A stretch of DNA of 64,000 nt from Allolobophora icterica (GCA_963556255.1 OY744616.1:4266898-4330897); one strand, 5' to 3'. Counted from the first letter of the stretch, positions 10,985 through 56,153 are shown. Notes: generated by a model not told the origin, from the sequence alone. Made by a program: numbers and translations.

Positions 10985-11135
10985 GTTGGGAAATAATTAG
11001 TAACTTCTATAGCACCGGTGTCTACATTACAATTACTATTACAATTATAATTTACATGACTGGTATACAAGTTCTCTGAATGAATGAATGAATGAATGAA
11101 TGACTGAATGAATGAATGAATGAATGAATGAAAAT
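10985..11135. repeat. LINE/SINE 3' end of family D and (TGAA)n
   Basis: 'aattagtaacttctatagcaccggtgtctac' (here in two parts) belongs to a repeat end also found at 25,565, 33,290 (reverse) and 61,490 (reverse). It is followed at 11,078-11,132 by a TGAA tetranucleotide run with one TGAC variant. Confidence 0.6.
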
Positions 11136-11411
11136 GACTGCTATAAACCCATCTTTGTCAGATATCAACAAAAATTAACAATTTTCTACTGTATTTCTAA
11201 TGTATCCAGCAACGCTGTGGTGTATGCTGCTACTAGACATCCCTGTTATTTCCTACAATATTTCTCTGGTCGCGAAATCCGTCTGCCCTTTTGACCTCTG
11301 GAACGCGCCAGTAAATACGTCAACACTCCAATAAAATCTTTCCAGTCATCGCTGAAATCGGCTGAATCCATCTCGAGATTGCGACGCCTGGCTGAGTCAG
11401 CCGCTGACCGG

Positions 11412-11479
11412 CTAGACCTTATCCTCGCGGTCTCTGAGAAGACTTTGAAGGACTTCGATGATCTCGTCGCGACGGATGA
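11412..11479 (-). CDS. Possible last coding exon of the aquaporin
   Basis: The minus strand has a fair acceptor (TTCACCGCAG) and then 68 nt that, with one base carried over from a proposed donor at 14,548 (GAAC/GTAAAT), read LIRRDEIIEVLQSLLRDREDKV and stop. The phase fits exactly, and the total protein would be about 277 residues, a normal aquaporin size. The peptide is a charged amphipathic tail with no recognisable domain, so this rests on phase and splice signals alone. A second open frame here (11,246-11,524) is longer but has no supporting similarity. Confidence 0.3.
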
Positions 11480-11759
11480 CTGCGGTGAATGGAATATAGA
11501 ATATAGAAAAACAGAAATGAGCAAACAGGGAAAATAGAAAAATAGAGTGGAAACTTTAAATCAGAGATCGACAATCTAATTCAGACCACGAACATACTGT
11601 TTTATTACTGTAGTATTATTTCTTTTTCGTCCCGGTGTAAAAAGGATCAGGGACTTCAACATTATTTATAAACACAGATTTTATGGGTTGGCTTCTCAAA
11701 TGTACGTCTGAATCAGAAAACCAGTCGACACCCAAAGATCAATACAAAAGCAATACAGA

Positions 11760-12425
11760 GATAAGATCGTAATCATACGCTCCACATTTTTGCTAGTTGA
11801 TAGTTAATCGCAGGGCACCAGCGTATTCAGAATACGTAGGATACGGCAGCCGATTGGATAAAGCGCTCACCTTGAAGTGCAGAGACGGTTACTGTACTAA
11901 AGGGACCTTGAGCATTGAGCAAGCCCGTCATTAATAATTGCTCAGCGCCTTTGCTTGATGCTTGGTTATTAGATAAAGGCGCTTCACATAGATTATAATT
12001 ATAATGACTCATGAGCGCTGCGTCAAGTCAGAGTGGCTGTCCAGAGATATAAAATGAAGATCCAGGCCCCGTTGCACGAAGACCAGGGAGAGTTGGAGGA
12101 GGCCGAGGAACTGGTAAGGCGAGTTTCATTCAGGATGGGAGGGATTGGGAGGTGGAGGAGTGGGTGAATAAGGGTGGGAATTCTTGAAGTGGTGAGACTT
12201 TATTTTGGAGTGGAATGCCTGAGGGGTAACAGACAGAGGAGGCAGTTGAGGCAGAATGACGGTGGTTCGGAGGCGAAGAACAGAGAATTTGCGGAATTCA
12301 CGAGGGAAATCATTCTGGAGTCATGTTGCAGTGTGGTATGAGGATCGGCTGGAGAATTTGAGATGGTTGTTTCTGGCGGACGAGAAAGAGTGAAACTGGA
12401 GGATGAACGAGCAGAGCGGGGTGGC
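11760..12425 (-). pseudogene. L2-like LINE remnant (family B): RT C-terminus and 3' UTR
   Basis: On the minus strand, 12,420-12,060 is a decayed RT C-terminal region (NDFPREFRKF, then FHSKIKSHHFKNS). It is followed by a 3' UTR with 'ctgacttgacgcagcgctc' and 'gctggtgccctgcg', ending in a short GATTACGAT-type tail at 11,765. The same order is seen at 13,335, 30,335, 36,885 and 47,885, and on the plus strand near 54,745 and 56,590. Confidence 0.65.
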
Positions 12426-12764
12426 TATGTGATGCTGAGTTCGCGAAAAGGTACTTCAACTATGAGTATTCTAGAGAGATGTTGGCCAGGGAAGATATAT
12501 GAGTCATAAAGAGTCACAGCACGGCGTGACGTACCTATCATTTCCACGAAGCTGTCAGACAGAATAGTAAAAGCAGCAAAACTGCCGATCTTAGGAATAC
12601 CTATGTTCATTTAAAAAAGCGAGATTCATTTCTGCAAAACTAATCTTATCGTTGCTCAAATCCAGTGGAATTCGAACCTAATCCTTGGGTGGAGTTCCTC
12701 CAACAACCAGTGCAACCGGAAGTGACGAAACGTTTCGTTAGCAAGTTGAAACTGATTAGTTTTG

Positions 12765-12832
12765 ATACAATATGATACAATACAATGTGATACAATACAA
12801 TACGATACAATATGATACAATACAATACAGAT
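12765..12832. repeat. (GATACAATA)n short tandem repeat
   Basis: About seven variants of 'tacaatatga' / 'tacaatacga' in a row. Confidence 0.7.
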
Positions 12833-12924
12833 GAATGCTGTGGCGTCGTAGTAAAAATCTACGTAGTCGAAACTTGGAATTCGTTAGTCAACTCACCATC
12901 CTATTAGCATGGAAACCAAAACTT

Positions 12925-13165
12925 TAATACTGCTACTGCAGCTACAACTATTACTACAACTAGGATCAACACCGCTACTACTGCAATAACAGCAGCAGCA
13001 AAAACAACTACTACTACTAAAACAACTAATACTTCTACTGCTATTATCACTACTACAACTACTAATATCACTACTACTACCACTACTTCAACTTCTTCTA
13101 CTACTATCACTGCAACTACTACTATTAAAGATGCTATCACTGCTACTAATCCAGGAGTCAGACAA
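12925..13165. repeat. Degenerate (ACT)n tract
   Basis: Interrupted ACT/GCA triplets giving a Val-rich minus frame of no significance. Confidence 0.8.
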
Positions 13166-13334
13166 ACTAGTACAAACAAATGATTCTTAATTTAGCAAAT
13201 AGGACGACCTTATAGAACCGAGAGAACTCAATGAACCAAAAAGTTAATTCAAATTTCTATAAGAAATTCCTTCGTGAAATGAAAGAACATCAATGCTTTG
13301 GACTCTCATTTTCGTTTCATACAAACAAAGTAAT

Positions 13335-13905
13335 TCTTAGTCGTAATCATAATCTCCAAACTTCTAAAGCGCCACTCGAAGGCCAAGCGCAGGGCACCAG
13401 CTTATTCACGAGCGCTGCATCAGGTCGGAGGGTGTTTTCCAAAGAGTAGTCCAAAGGAGGTCCGACTCCGGTTTGCAAGGGTCCAGAGAGGAGGCAGAAC
13501 AGCCCTCAAGGTGGGTATCGTCTAGGACGAGAATTGAACGGCGTAGTATCAGATGAGTCATGGAATTCTTAAAAAGATGAGACTTAAGTTTTGAGTGGAA
13601 ATTCCTGTTTTAACAATCCTTAGTGAAAGCGACGCTCCTCACGCCAAAGCCACATAGACTGCTTTCTGCGATTAAGGAAAGAGGATCCTCAAGTGGTTAT
13701 GCTCTGGAGATTACCCATCCTCCAGTATCGCGTTCTACCGTTTCATCTGTGAAAGACGAAAATCAGACGAAGCTGAGTGAGGGGTGAGGATTTCGAGAGC
13801 GGCGGTTTTTATGTGCTGTTATATCTAGGGCTGCAGGAGAACTCGGCGTCCTAAGTCGTGGAGCCAGGGCTCAGCGTGAAACAACATCTGGTCGGGGTAA
13901 GAGGA
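13335..13905 (-). pseudogene. L2-like LINE remnant (family B)
   Basis: Starts with the family B 3' end ('cgtaatcataatctcc', 'cgcagggcaccagc', 'cgagcgctgcatcagg') and continues on the minus strand into badly decayed RT C-terminal sequence. Many stops and shifts; identified mainly by the shared 3' UTR. Confidence 0.6.
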
Positions 13906-14129
13906 CCCGGCAAAAAACGACGCCACGAACCGTATTAACTGCTCGTATACTTTGACTGTTTGTTGTTTTACTGCGGACACAAGAACTGCTGATGTATCTT
14001 ATGCTAAATATTATTGCAACTGTGCCTTTCAAGTACCAGAATTTATTACTCTTGCAACTACTGCTGGAGCGTTTGCTCCTGCTGCTGCTACTGCCCTGCT
14101 TTTACCAATATCACTTTTACTACTGCAAC

Positions 14130-14535
<406 letters not shown>

Positions 14536-14548
14536 TTGTGGTATTTAC

Positions 14549-31593
<17,045 letters not shown>

Positions 31594-32011
31594 GGTTCTA
31601 CCAGGGTGGGGTGACTGGATTCAGGTAAAACGGCGTAGAAGAACGTTCTCCCTGCAAGGTCCTTTGGTGAAGTACCTGCAGCTGAAACCGCACTTTATGT
31701 TGTCGATGTAACAACACTGAGCAACTGCACTCCTTGAAGTACGTTTCAGGTAAATACTTACAAGTAGTTCTGCACTTCTGCTTGTCGAAGTCACCACGCT
31801 TACTCCTCTAAGTCACACACCTTTTAACAGTTTTCCAATGCCTTGAAATTCTCTCTACTGCGATAGTCAGTGTAAATCTACTAATTCCTGCTCCTCTTAG
31901 TATTGTACTATTCCCGTTTCAATAAACAGTACTCTAATTAACAACTTGTGTTAGCTTATAAATCTATTTTATGAATCGTCTCTGATTAGGTAATTTATTT
32001 TCGTCAAAGTC

Positions 32012-32341
32012 ATGCAGGATTCCGACGCCTATTTCTCAACAGCGAAACTGTCAGAGTATAAGTTAAGGCTCTATTCTGTAGTTGAGCTACTTTTTCGTTC
32101 GACGTGTCCACTTCTCGATTGCACGCAGGCTGTGGTCTTATCAACGGCTAATGAACCTAAATTTGGCTCGGTGCGCATTATCAACACGGGTTCAGAAAAC
32201 GGATTCCGATTTATGCCGGTTATTGTTGTGACGTGTTCACGTTTCACGGACGATATGATAAACAGCATATCGGAAGATATCGTTGATATGCGCGTGACCT
32301 ATTTCAAGGCTATTTCAAACAAAGGCGGTTTTAGGAGATAA
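32012..32341 (+). CDS. Unassigned 109-codon ORF
   Basis: A frame of ordinary amino-acid composition (SEYKLRLYSVVELLF, SENGFRFMPVIVVTC) that I cannot match to a family. It starts with ATG and ends TAA, but no splice signals, neighbours or codon bias support it. It lies just upstream of the aquaporin start, on the opposite strand, among TE debris. A TE fragment or a chance frame is more likely than a gene. Confidence 0.15.
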   Translation: MQDSDAYFSTAKLSEYKLRLYSVVELLFRSTCPLLDCTQAVVLSTANEPKFGSVRIINTGSENGFRFMPVIVVTCSRFTDDMINSISEDIVDMRVTYFKAISNKGGFRR

Positions 32342-32555
32342 GGGGGCAAAGTCGACTCCAAGATGTATGCACACGAGGCCAACATGGAAGCCTACATTTC
32401 GACCTTAGGGTACCCGTATTGGCGTTTAATGAATATAATGATTATTAATGATTGGCGTCATACTTCTTGCAGTTGGAGTCTATTAATCTTTTTTCTGTGC
32501 TTTTGTATGAATCTTTATCTGTAGGTAACCAGGGCAGTCATACAAGTAACCACTG

Positions 32556-32680
32556 CAGAGGCGATTTATGCCCCGAACAAATATTGGGCAGGGCAAAAAT
32601 TCTGGCAGGGCAACCACCAGGGCAAAGGCTTTTTTGCCAGGGCATTTGCCCTCGGTCGCCCTGGTGTGGCGCCGCCTCTG
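32556..32680. mobile_element. Small hAT-like MITE, CAGAGGCG ends
   Basis: Ends CAGAGGCGATTT / GGCGCCGCCTCTG, 125 bp, with internal repeated 'cagggca'. The CAGAGGCGGCG end is hAT-like. I see no matching 8-bp duplication. Confidence 0.5.
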
Positions 32681-32689
32681 CATGATAGG

Positions 32690-32940
32690 TACCGAAAAAA
32701 CTCTGCTAGATAAAGTCGTTCAATGAAAACTCCGATGGTTTGGACATGTAGAGAGAATGCCAGTTGATCGAATCCCACACAATGAACTACATGCAAGATT
32801 CAAAGGCAAAAGCAACACAGGCAGACCAAGATTTCGCTGGATAAACAATTATATAGAACTGAGGACATAACATCACTTGATACTATCACTTACGGAACAA
32901 TAGATCTGACAAATGATAGATGACAACTGAGATCATTTAT
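32690..32940 (+). pseudogene. LINE RT C-terminal remnant
   Basis: In frame: KLRWFGHVERMPVDRIP, HARFKGKSNTGRPRFRW, then a stop. This is the RLRW.GHV.RMP...GRPR..W block at the end of many LINE polymerases. Confidence 0.7.
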
Positions 32941-33335
32941 TCGTACCCACTATTATCTGTAGGTCTATCTTGTTACTGTGCAGTGCGCTCAGCTCTTCAG
33001 TAACGATTTACACATTTGGAGTTTACGATTACGATTACTTACCTGGTGTCTAAGAATCGTAGACCAGCGTTAAATATTGGACAAAGATTTTTAGGACATT
33101 TGACAAATATGCTTGTAAAATGTAGGCAGCACTTTGTACGAGAAAGCCGTGTAGTGTGTCCAAGTGGTAAACACCGACTAAAACTGTCTAAAAGATGAAT
33201 CTGTACCAATATATCGATGGCCAACGGAAAGTTTTCTGATGGGCCATAAAACTGTTTTTACAATGATGGTTGATGCCTTGTGCGCTAGATACCGGCACTA
33301 TAGGAGCCACTAATTAATAATTAATTATCAATAAC

Positions 33336-33925
33336 AGTCATGCTTCCCAACCTGTGTGCCGCGGCACACAAGTGTGACGCGAGCACGGTAGAAGCGTGCC
33401 GTGGCCGAATGTCGGAAATCAGAAGTTTGAAATGACAATAATATCACTCAACCATAATACGTGCTATCCCATACTGATAAATTGTTGCAGTCAAGTATAA
33501 TTTCTTACCAGGCTGATTTAGCTGTATGTGAGTCTGCATAGACCACCGTGTGTTGCATTTACTAACTATTCCATGAACTAACTTACTTATTTACTCTATG
33601 TCTATGACATCATCGTTAGTAAGCTTCATGATTACGCATTTTTGCGTCATCTATTTTCATGTTCAATTTCTGTTTCCTCGCACGGTTGAAGTCGAAGGTG
33701 ATCCAGGTGCAGTTGTGTTTCATGACATTGTTACGGAGCATATATCAGATTTGGAAGACAAGTCACAATATTATTTTCTAAGTTTAAATGTCTCTGACAA
33801 AGACTGGGTCAGAAACCCATTTTATCACCAACTGGATTTGTTTGGCCTACAGTTTTTGGAAGAGGAACAGCTGATTGACATTGCAGCTGACAGAACACTG
33901 CGACTTAATTCGCAGAAATGAATTT
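33336..33925 (+). pseudogene. hAT transposon remnant (left end and transposase C-terminus)
   Basis: The left end CAGTCATGCTTCCCAACCTG followed by 'tgtgccgcggcacac' is a hAT (Charlie-like) terminus. Downstream, 33,690-33,918 reads ...HISDLEDK, WVRNPFYH, EEEQLIDIAADRTLRL, the C-terminal stretch of hAT transposases related to ZBED5/SCAND3-type proteins. The middle and right end are missing or unreadable. Confidence 0.65.
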
Positions 33926-34460
33926 AACAGACTTCTGGATTATGATAGACATAGGCGTAATTTGTGGGAGTACGAGGAGTGCCCGTACCCCACTTTTTGG
34001 ACTGAGGTACTGTACCTCCCAACTTTTTTAACAATGCCAATCAATATTTTATTATTGTGACTTCCCAGAGATCGCAGTCTCCGCCTTGCTTCGTGTAGGC
34101 CTATGTAGGAAATTGGTAGCCCCACTTTTTAGACCAAAGTTACGCAGCTGTTGATAGAGACGGAATTCGCCTTGTTAGGTGTAAAAGCTGTCGGCATACT
34201 GCTGTTCTTCTGCACTACTTACCTGTGTTGAAAGGCATTTTCAGGAATGACACAAATCAAAACGAAACACAAAAGGTGTTTACAGTCAGTTGAAAACGAC
34301 TTACAAGTGTGCATGTCAACCGCCGTCCTATTGACACATTTTCAAATTCTGTGCAAAGTCAACCGTCTCATTAGCTATGGTTTTTCATTCTAATTTATAG
34401 TCTGCTTTCAGTTAATTTGTCCCGGTCATCTGGTTTTATTATTGGTAATATAGGCCTATA

Positions 34461-36100
34461 GGCCTATATCAATCAATCAATCAATCAATCAATCAGTCTT
34501 TTATTGCGACCAGTAATGCTTGTAGCAGGTTAACAATACTCTTACACATCATTGACTGCAAAAGGTGACCCTAAGGGATGATAATGCCGCTGGGGAGGGA
34601 CACCTAAATAGTTCAACTACAACATCGATCGATTTAAGACTGTCTTAGCCTCCTCCATCCGAAACACCGATATACGGAGCAAACAATAAAGGCCCACTCA
34701 TGGGCCGGCTGGAGACTTGATCATACCTGAAAATAATCTTCTTAACTAAACTTAACTAGGCTAAATATCTACGAGACTACCCTAGAGTAGGCCCACGTGC
34801 TGACATGTGCACTCAGTATATTCTTCACCCAAATCAAGGCAATAGTGAGTAGATCAAGAGTTCGTAATAAATATTCGTAGTCGAGCTCTAAATTTATATA
34901 AATTTGCCAAATGTCTTACAATTATGCGTTTCTAGGCCAAAACTGGCTAGAACCGGCAAATGGTCGGATATGTCAGAGATAATAACCTTGGGTTGAATAA
35001 TATTAGGCCATGCATTTGTAAATATATTATCAATCATTGTTGACGCGTGAGCAGTAATTCTTGTTGGCCTTGTAATCGTGGTTAATAGATTATGAGTGGA
35101 TAGTCCATCCAAAAACAAACTAGTTCCAAAGTGATTCTCTGCGCGAAGGAAATCAATGTTGAAATCGCCCATAATAATGATGTGCTTGTTGTTATATGCT
35201 ACTTAGATAATCTGAGCTCAAATTCAGCTCAAAATTCCTCAAGGTTAGCACCGGGGGTTCTATAAATGGTTGCCAATAAACATGTACCTTTCTTAAACAA
35301 ACCGTTAATAAATAGTCCTTCAAAAGTGTTGGGAGCAAGATTGTACGATGCCATGTCCAGTACTTGAAAAGAAATGCCTCCCTTATTAGCAACCCAACCC
35401 CCCTCCCCGCCTCTGCCGGTAGCTCTCGACCTGTGGACAAAGTGAGAACCAGGTATGCTTATTTTTTCAGTCAAGTCAGCGTCGAGCGAGATCTCCGTGA
35501 GGGCTAACACAGAGACCGGGAGTTGCACCAATAAAACCTCAATGTCCACTAATTTGTTCAATATAGGCCCTAGTTCTACAATTCAGGTGCATGGTATCGA
35601 AGTGAGAGACGGCTTTTAGATTCACTGACATAGAGTCAGGTGTAGAATAAGGACAATCCCAAGTTAGACCTGCATAGAGGTTAGAGTCAGGATCTATATC
35701 ACTATTATTTTAGAGAGGATGGTCTTCAGAGTCATCAGTAAATACATCCAACATTGCTCCCTCACCTAGTTCAATAAGATAATCAGAGTTTATGTTATTG
35801 TGACATATACAGTTGTCAGGAAATCGTTATTACTTAGGATACAGTTAAATGGAAACAGATCAATTAAACAGCTTTAACACAACCAGGTTTCCATCGGTGC
35901 ACATGATTTGCATTCCTCCATATAACATTTGAAGTGGCATTCATTCTTACACTCCACGCAAGTAATAGTCTTTGATAGTTCGTTTAAATTATGCAAGCAT
36001 AGACAACAGGTTAGCAACCTGTTGTTAGGCATACACTGCGACCAACAGTGACCGTGTACACAGCCATACGACAGCGACTTTCTGGGATTAGCAAAATCAC
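34461..36100 (-). mobile_element. LINE with PHD-like finger and endonuclease but no RT
   Basis: On the minus strand, in order: a Cys-rich finger at about 36,060-35,890 (CLCLHNLNEL, CVECKNECHFKCY, CKSC), a linker with SVNLKAVSHFDTMHLNCR, an AP-like endonuclease at about 35,600-34,890 (ALTEISLDADL, LLATIYRTPG, MGDFNIDF, DNIFT, ISDISDHLPV), and a 3' UTR ending in ATAAAAGACTGATTGATTGA. Frameshifts occur near 35,555 and 35,400. The RT domain that should follow the endonuclease is absent: the endonuclease runs into the 3' UTR. Either an internal deletion or a half-LINE. CR1-like by gene order. Confidence 0.7.
34468..34497. repeat. (ATCA)n LINE tail
   Basis: Seven ATCA units that read on the minus strand as the TGAT tail of the LINE at 34,461-36,100. 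Confidence 0.8.
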
Positions 36101-36885
36101 AGAGGACTAAAGCTAGATCACAAATTTTCTTCAGTGATGAGCAAAGTTAACTATAAGTTAATATAAGTCAGACCATTGCAAGTTTGAGCATGCACAATCA
36201 GTGCGTAGGCCTGCTCCATTCGCCTTAATCGTGCATGATAATGACAGCAACTTAATTATGTGCAGCCAAGTGACAGTAAATAAATGGATTTGCGATATAG
36301 CTGTCTAAGATGCTGTATAACTGTCATTTTCGTTGAATCACTGGATTCCAAATCGCCATACAATAGGCGCTGCATGTCGCTTTTGTTGGATTAAAACGGC
36401 TCTGGCAGCCGCAAGATGTCGTTAAGCAACGAAATAATATTATAATATAGGCTGTGATTAGACACCTTTAAATTGATAACTCTGACGCCGTATAATCGTC
36501 ACTTTCGTTCAATCGATACTTACAGTTAAATCCTGGATGCAGGGACACGATTGGGGGAATGGCTATTTTATTTAAGCCGTTTTGTTCTTTCGGAAAAATT
36601 GACTGAAGTATCTAACTAATAATTAATAACAATAGTAATAAATTGGATTTCATGAATTAACAAATGAATGGTCTAAATCTTTATCGCCTGAATTGGCTTG
36701 CTCCTCAGCAAATCAGTAAAGTAGCAGCATGAAGCTGAATCGTAAACAGAAGATCTTTTAAAAGCGCAAATACATACATACTAATTTTAGACCCGCGTGC
36801 ATTTCAAATATAAATATCTCCAGTTTAGACCGGAATCTATAAAACTAAGTAAAAAACCAAAAGCATTGATATCGTAATCGTAAGG
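36100..36885. other. No recognised gene; one AAAGGTGTCTA module
   Basis: 'gattagacacctttaaattg' with 'gacgccgtataatcgtcac' at 36,452-36,515, and a similar 'gtataactgtcattttcgtt' at 36,315. Otherwise unassigned AT-rich DNA. Confidence 0.45.
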
Positions 36886-36975
36886 TCACATTTTCTAAAG
36901 CGCTACTCTGAAGCTAAGCGCAGGGCACCAGCGTATTCACGAGCGCTGCGTCAAGTCGGATGGGTTACATATGTA
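36885..36975 (-). repeat. LINE family B 3' end fragment
   Basis: 'aagcgctactctgaagc', 'gcgcagggcaccagcg', 'cgagcgctgcgtcaagtc'. Confidence 0.6.
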
Positions 36976-37339
36976 TAAGTCTTTGAATCTTGAATAGAGT
37001 GAGAAAAATTTCCAAAGCTTGGGTCCCTGTGCAGTTGTGCAAGAGAATTGGGTGTTGATCTAGCCAAAGAGAGATCGATAAGGTTTTTGTCGAGCCAGGC
37101 AAAAATCGATAGTCAATTTTCCGCCCGAAGACTTAGCCATGAATTTACACGTTAGGGACAAAAAGTCTGCAGAATAAGCTAAAAGGAAACCGAGATAGTG
37201 TGCGAAGTTAAGTGATGATGATCATCATCATCATCGTAGTCATCATCATCGTTCTCATCACCATAATCATCAGTATGAATATCAGATCATAATAGACTTT
37301 AAGTCAACATTAACTCAGTAGCTTTCTAGATCGTCGTCG

Positions 37340-37555
37340 TAGTCATCATCATCATCATCATCATCATCATTAGTACCAATACCACCACCACCACCACCAC
37401 CACCACCACCACCACCACCACCACCACCACCACCACCACCACCACCACCACCACCACCACCACCACCACCATCACCATCATCATCACCTCCATCATCATC
37501 ATCATCATCATCAACAACAACAACAACAACAACAGCATCAACAACAACAACAAAA
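37340..37555. repeat. (ATC)n (CCA)n (AAC)n compound microsatellite
   Basis: ATC run, then about 90 bp of pure CCA at 37,382-37,470, then ATC and AAC runs. Confidence 0.95.
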
Positions 37556-37734
37556 GATAAGATTGATAACAGCTATAGCACCAGCGTATATATAACACTG
37601 AAGGCATCAACCTATGACGCACAAAATCCAATCCTTTATAAAATTTATCAGAACATCCGCATCAAAAACAACAATTTCAATAACAACAGCAATAACAACA
37701 GAATTGAAAGTTGTTCGGAACCAGCGAACAGCGA

Positions 37735-38282
37735 AGAGAGAGAGAAAAAAAGCCAAAACAGATAAGACAGTAAGACATAGAGTGACAGAGAAACAAAGGG
37801 ACAGGCAGCGAAAGAAAGAGAGACAGACAGAGACAGAGAAGACAGATAGGCAGATGCACAAGATAGATAAAGAGAGACAGACACAGGGTCAGAGGAACAG
37901 ATACACAGAGTGCCAGACAGAGATAGACAGAAACAGACAGAGGCAGAAAAATAGAGACAGACTGAGACAGATAGATAGAAGAAGAAGATACAGACAACCA
38001 GACACAGACACAGACAGACTGACAGAGACTGACAGACAGACAGAGACAGACAGACAGACAGAGATAGAGACAGACAGACAGAGACAGACTGACAGACAGA
38101 CTGTCAAACAGAGACAGACAGATAGAGACAGACAGACAGAGACAGACAGACAGAGACAGACAGACAGAGAAAGATGGAGACAAACTGACAGCCAACCTGA
38201 AAGATAGAAAAGACTAACAGGCAGACAGAAATAGACAGACAGACAGATAGACACAGACAGATAGAGACAGCCAGACAGGGAC
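37735..38282. repeat. (GACA)n / (AGAGACAG)n tract
   Basis: About 550 bp of GACA-rich repeat ending just 15 bp before the nicotinic receptor stop codon. The 197-codon plus frame through it (Arg/Gln/Thr/Asp) is an artefact. Confidence 0.92.
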
Positions 38283-38296
38283 AGCCGTTCAATGGT

Positions 38297-54289
<15,993 letters not shown>

Positions 54290-54379
54290 CTGCAAAGCAT
54301 TTCCGGAATGTTTTGTTTACAAACGCCAATCCACGTGTTTCTGTTTTTATACTAAGATTGCCTATTAGTGCGGGTGATC

Positions 54380-54655
54380 GATGTGGTGTAGTGGTTAGCG
54401 TGCTGGACTGTCGGGGTTCAAATTCCCGCCAGAGGAGACATTTGGTTAAAGATTTCTGCTCCACCTGCGCCCTTAGCAAACTCATCCATAATGAACACTG
54501 AATACACTGCCCATACACTGCCGTGGCGAAGATTAGACGTGAAAGAGAGGACTGGCCACACGCCCTCATATGCAAAGGCTAAGAAAGTGAAGTCGCTAAC
54601 ACTTCATGCCTCAGGGCTAGCTTAAGGGACTGCTCTTCTTCTTGTTCAGTGTTGG
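54380..54655 (+). repeat. tRNA-derived SINE, family 1 (copy)
   Basis: 'tggtgtagtggttagcgtg' box A, 'ggggttcaaattcccgcc' box B, then 'gatttctgctccacctgcg', 'ggactggccacacgccctc', 'gaagtcgctaacacttc', ending in 'gggactgctcttcttcttg'. Best-preserved copy with 59,005. Confidence 0.8.
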
Positions 54656-54744
54656 ATATGAGATAAGTGGAGTTTACCTTTGACTACGTATCCCATACAT
54701 AAACTAGACCACAGTATGAAGACCGTTCTTTCCTATCATAACTG

Positions 54745-54900
54745 TGATCGTAATCTCCAGCTTTCTGAAGTATCACTTAACAGCTCTATGGAAAACCTCA
54801 TTGGTTCGACGCGACGCTCTTGAAAAAGCTGTTGCCCTGTGCTTTGTCTATAAGTAGCGCCTTAGATAATTCGAGTTTACTATTACGAAATATAAATCAA
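54745..54900 (+). repeat. LINE family B 3' end (plus orientation)
   Basis: 'agctgttgccctgtgctt', 'aagtagcgccttagat', 'gagtttactattacg' is the reverse of the family B pattern at 30,335. Confidence 0.55.
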
Positions 54901-55860
54901 CTGACAGGTAATTTACAGGTAACCTTCAGGTAAGGCTTTTCCAAGACGTGTTTACGTACAACTGACTCACAGGTAATACTGTTAAAGTCGGGATATATCC
55001 GTGGCTTATTCAAACTAATGCTACTGGATTATTTCAACATAAAAACCGTATCGTTTTCAATTGGAGACGCTGTTATCGAAAGAAATAATGTAAAGGGATT
55101 TAGTTCTCTTGACTCAAGAGATTTGAATGAACGAACGAACGAATAATTCAACAAAGGAAAGGATGAATGAAATGAATAAGAGAACGAACGAACAAGTGTG
55201 TGAATCATCCAAACACTATTTTCTATCTATTGCCAGACATTCGATGATGGCCACACTCGTTCCACACTCATTCCAGAGGACATACCGAACGCGTACACAC
55301 ATCAATGTTTTACCATTTCGTGGCTGATGCTTTTTATGCCCGTGATTTCAATCATTTTCCTTCTGATAACGGAACCACTGCGTCGCTTCGCCTCAGAGCG
55401 ATTCCCAACGGCGGCTTTCCAATTTGGCAAATCTCATTTGAAGCGAATATACTATTTCACAAGTCTCCTTTGAGTTCCCAAGCTTCAAATTTCGCTCCCC
55501 AACAAAGGCCAACCGTAGAGCTAATCATACCCATAATCTTAGCTCTTAAAAATAGTTCATTAAAAATATCTGGTTAACAATAGGAATAATAGACAATTAA
55601 TGAACTTGTTTGCTAATTGACATAGAGCAGCCATCTCTAATAAAAGGTCGTTTTTACATGTACGAATAGTAACTGTTTCTGAAGACAAACGACCTCGAAA
55701 AGGACTAAATTCTACAAAAACTAAGAAGGCCGACGAAGACTAAACAATCTACAAAGACTAATGATCTTAGAAAGTGCTCTAAAGCCCAAAGGGGCTACAC
55801 ACACACACTAAAAATCTACAAGGACGAAAGAAAAAAGGTACTAAGGAGATCAAAATCTTA
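54900..55860. other. No recognised gene; nAChR exon 1 expected at or beyond here
   Basis: I searched the minus strand for a signal-peptide exon ending in one extra base before GT and found no convincing candidate. Unassigned AT-rich sequence. Confidence 0.4.
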
Positions 55861-55864
55861 GCTA

Positions 55865-55945
55865 CCACATCCTCCTCCTTCAACTCCTCCTCCTCCTATT
55901 CTTCCTCATCCTACTCCTTCTTCTACTACTCCTCCTCCTCCTGAT
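55865..55945. repeat. (CTC)n degenerate run
   Basis: CTCCT and TTCCT triplets for about 80 bp. Confidence 0.8.
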
Positions 55946-56094
55946 TTCCAATATTCTGAGCAATCTGGCATTCACACTGGCCTCTTTTGGACTTCCCTTA
56001 ATGGTCTTAAAAATCAAAAAGTCTAAGAGCAAGCTGCTTACGTTTTGTTTTATGATAGTACCCAGCATAAACATAACCGCGTGGGCTCATATAT

Positions 56095-56153
56095 GCATGT
56101 GTATATATATATGTATATATATATATATATGTGCATATATATATACACATGTG

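Noticed and set aside
11246..11524. 92-codon minus frame as an independent gene
   Set aside because: No recognisable similarity; the overlapping short frame fits better as an aquaporin tail exon, and even that is uncertain.
32556..32682. Clean 8-bp target duplication for the CAGAGGCG element
   Set aside because: Flanks 'aaccactg' and 'catgatag' do not match, so the element is reported with lower confidence.
37614..38207. 197-codon Arg/Gln/Thr-rich frame
   Set aside because: It is the translation of a GACA satellite.
55879..56074. Minus-strand MFMLGTII... peptide as the missing nAChR signal-peptide exon
   Set aside because: The sequence is not a convincing signal peptide and no donor in the required phase follows it.
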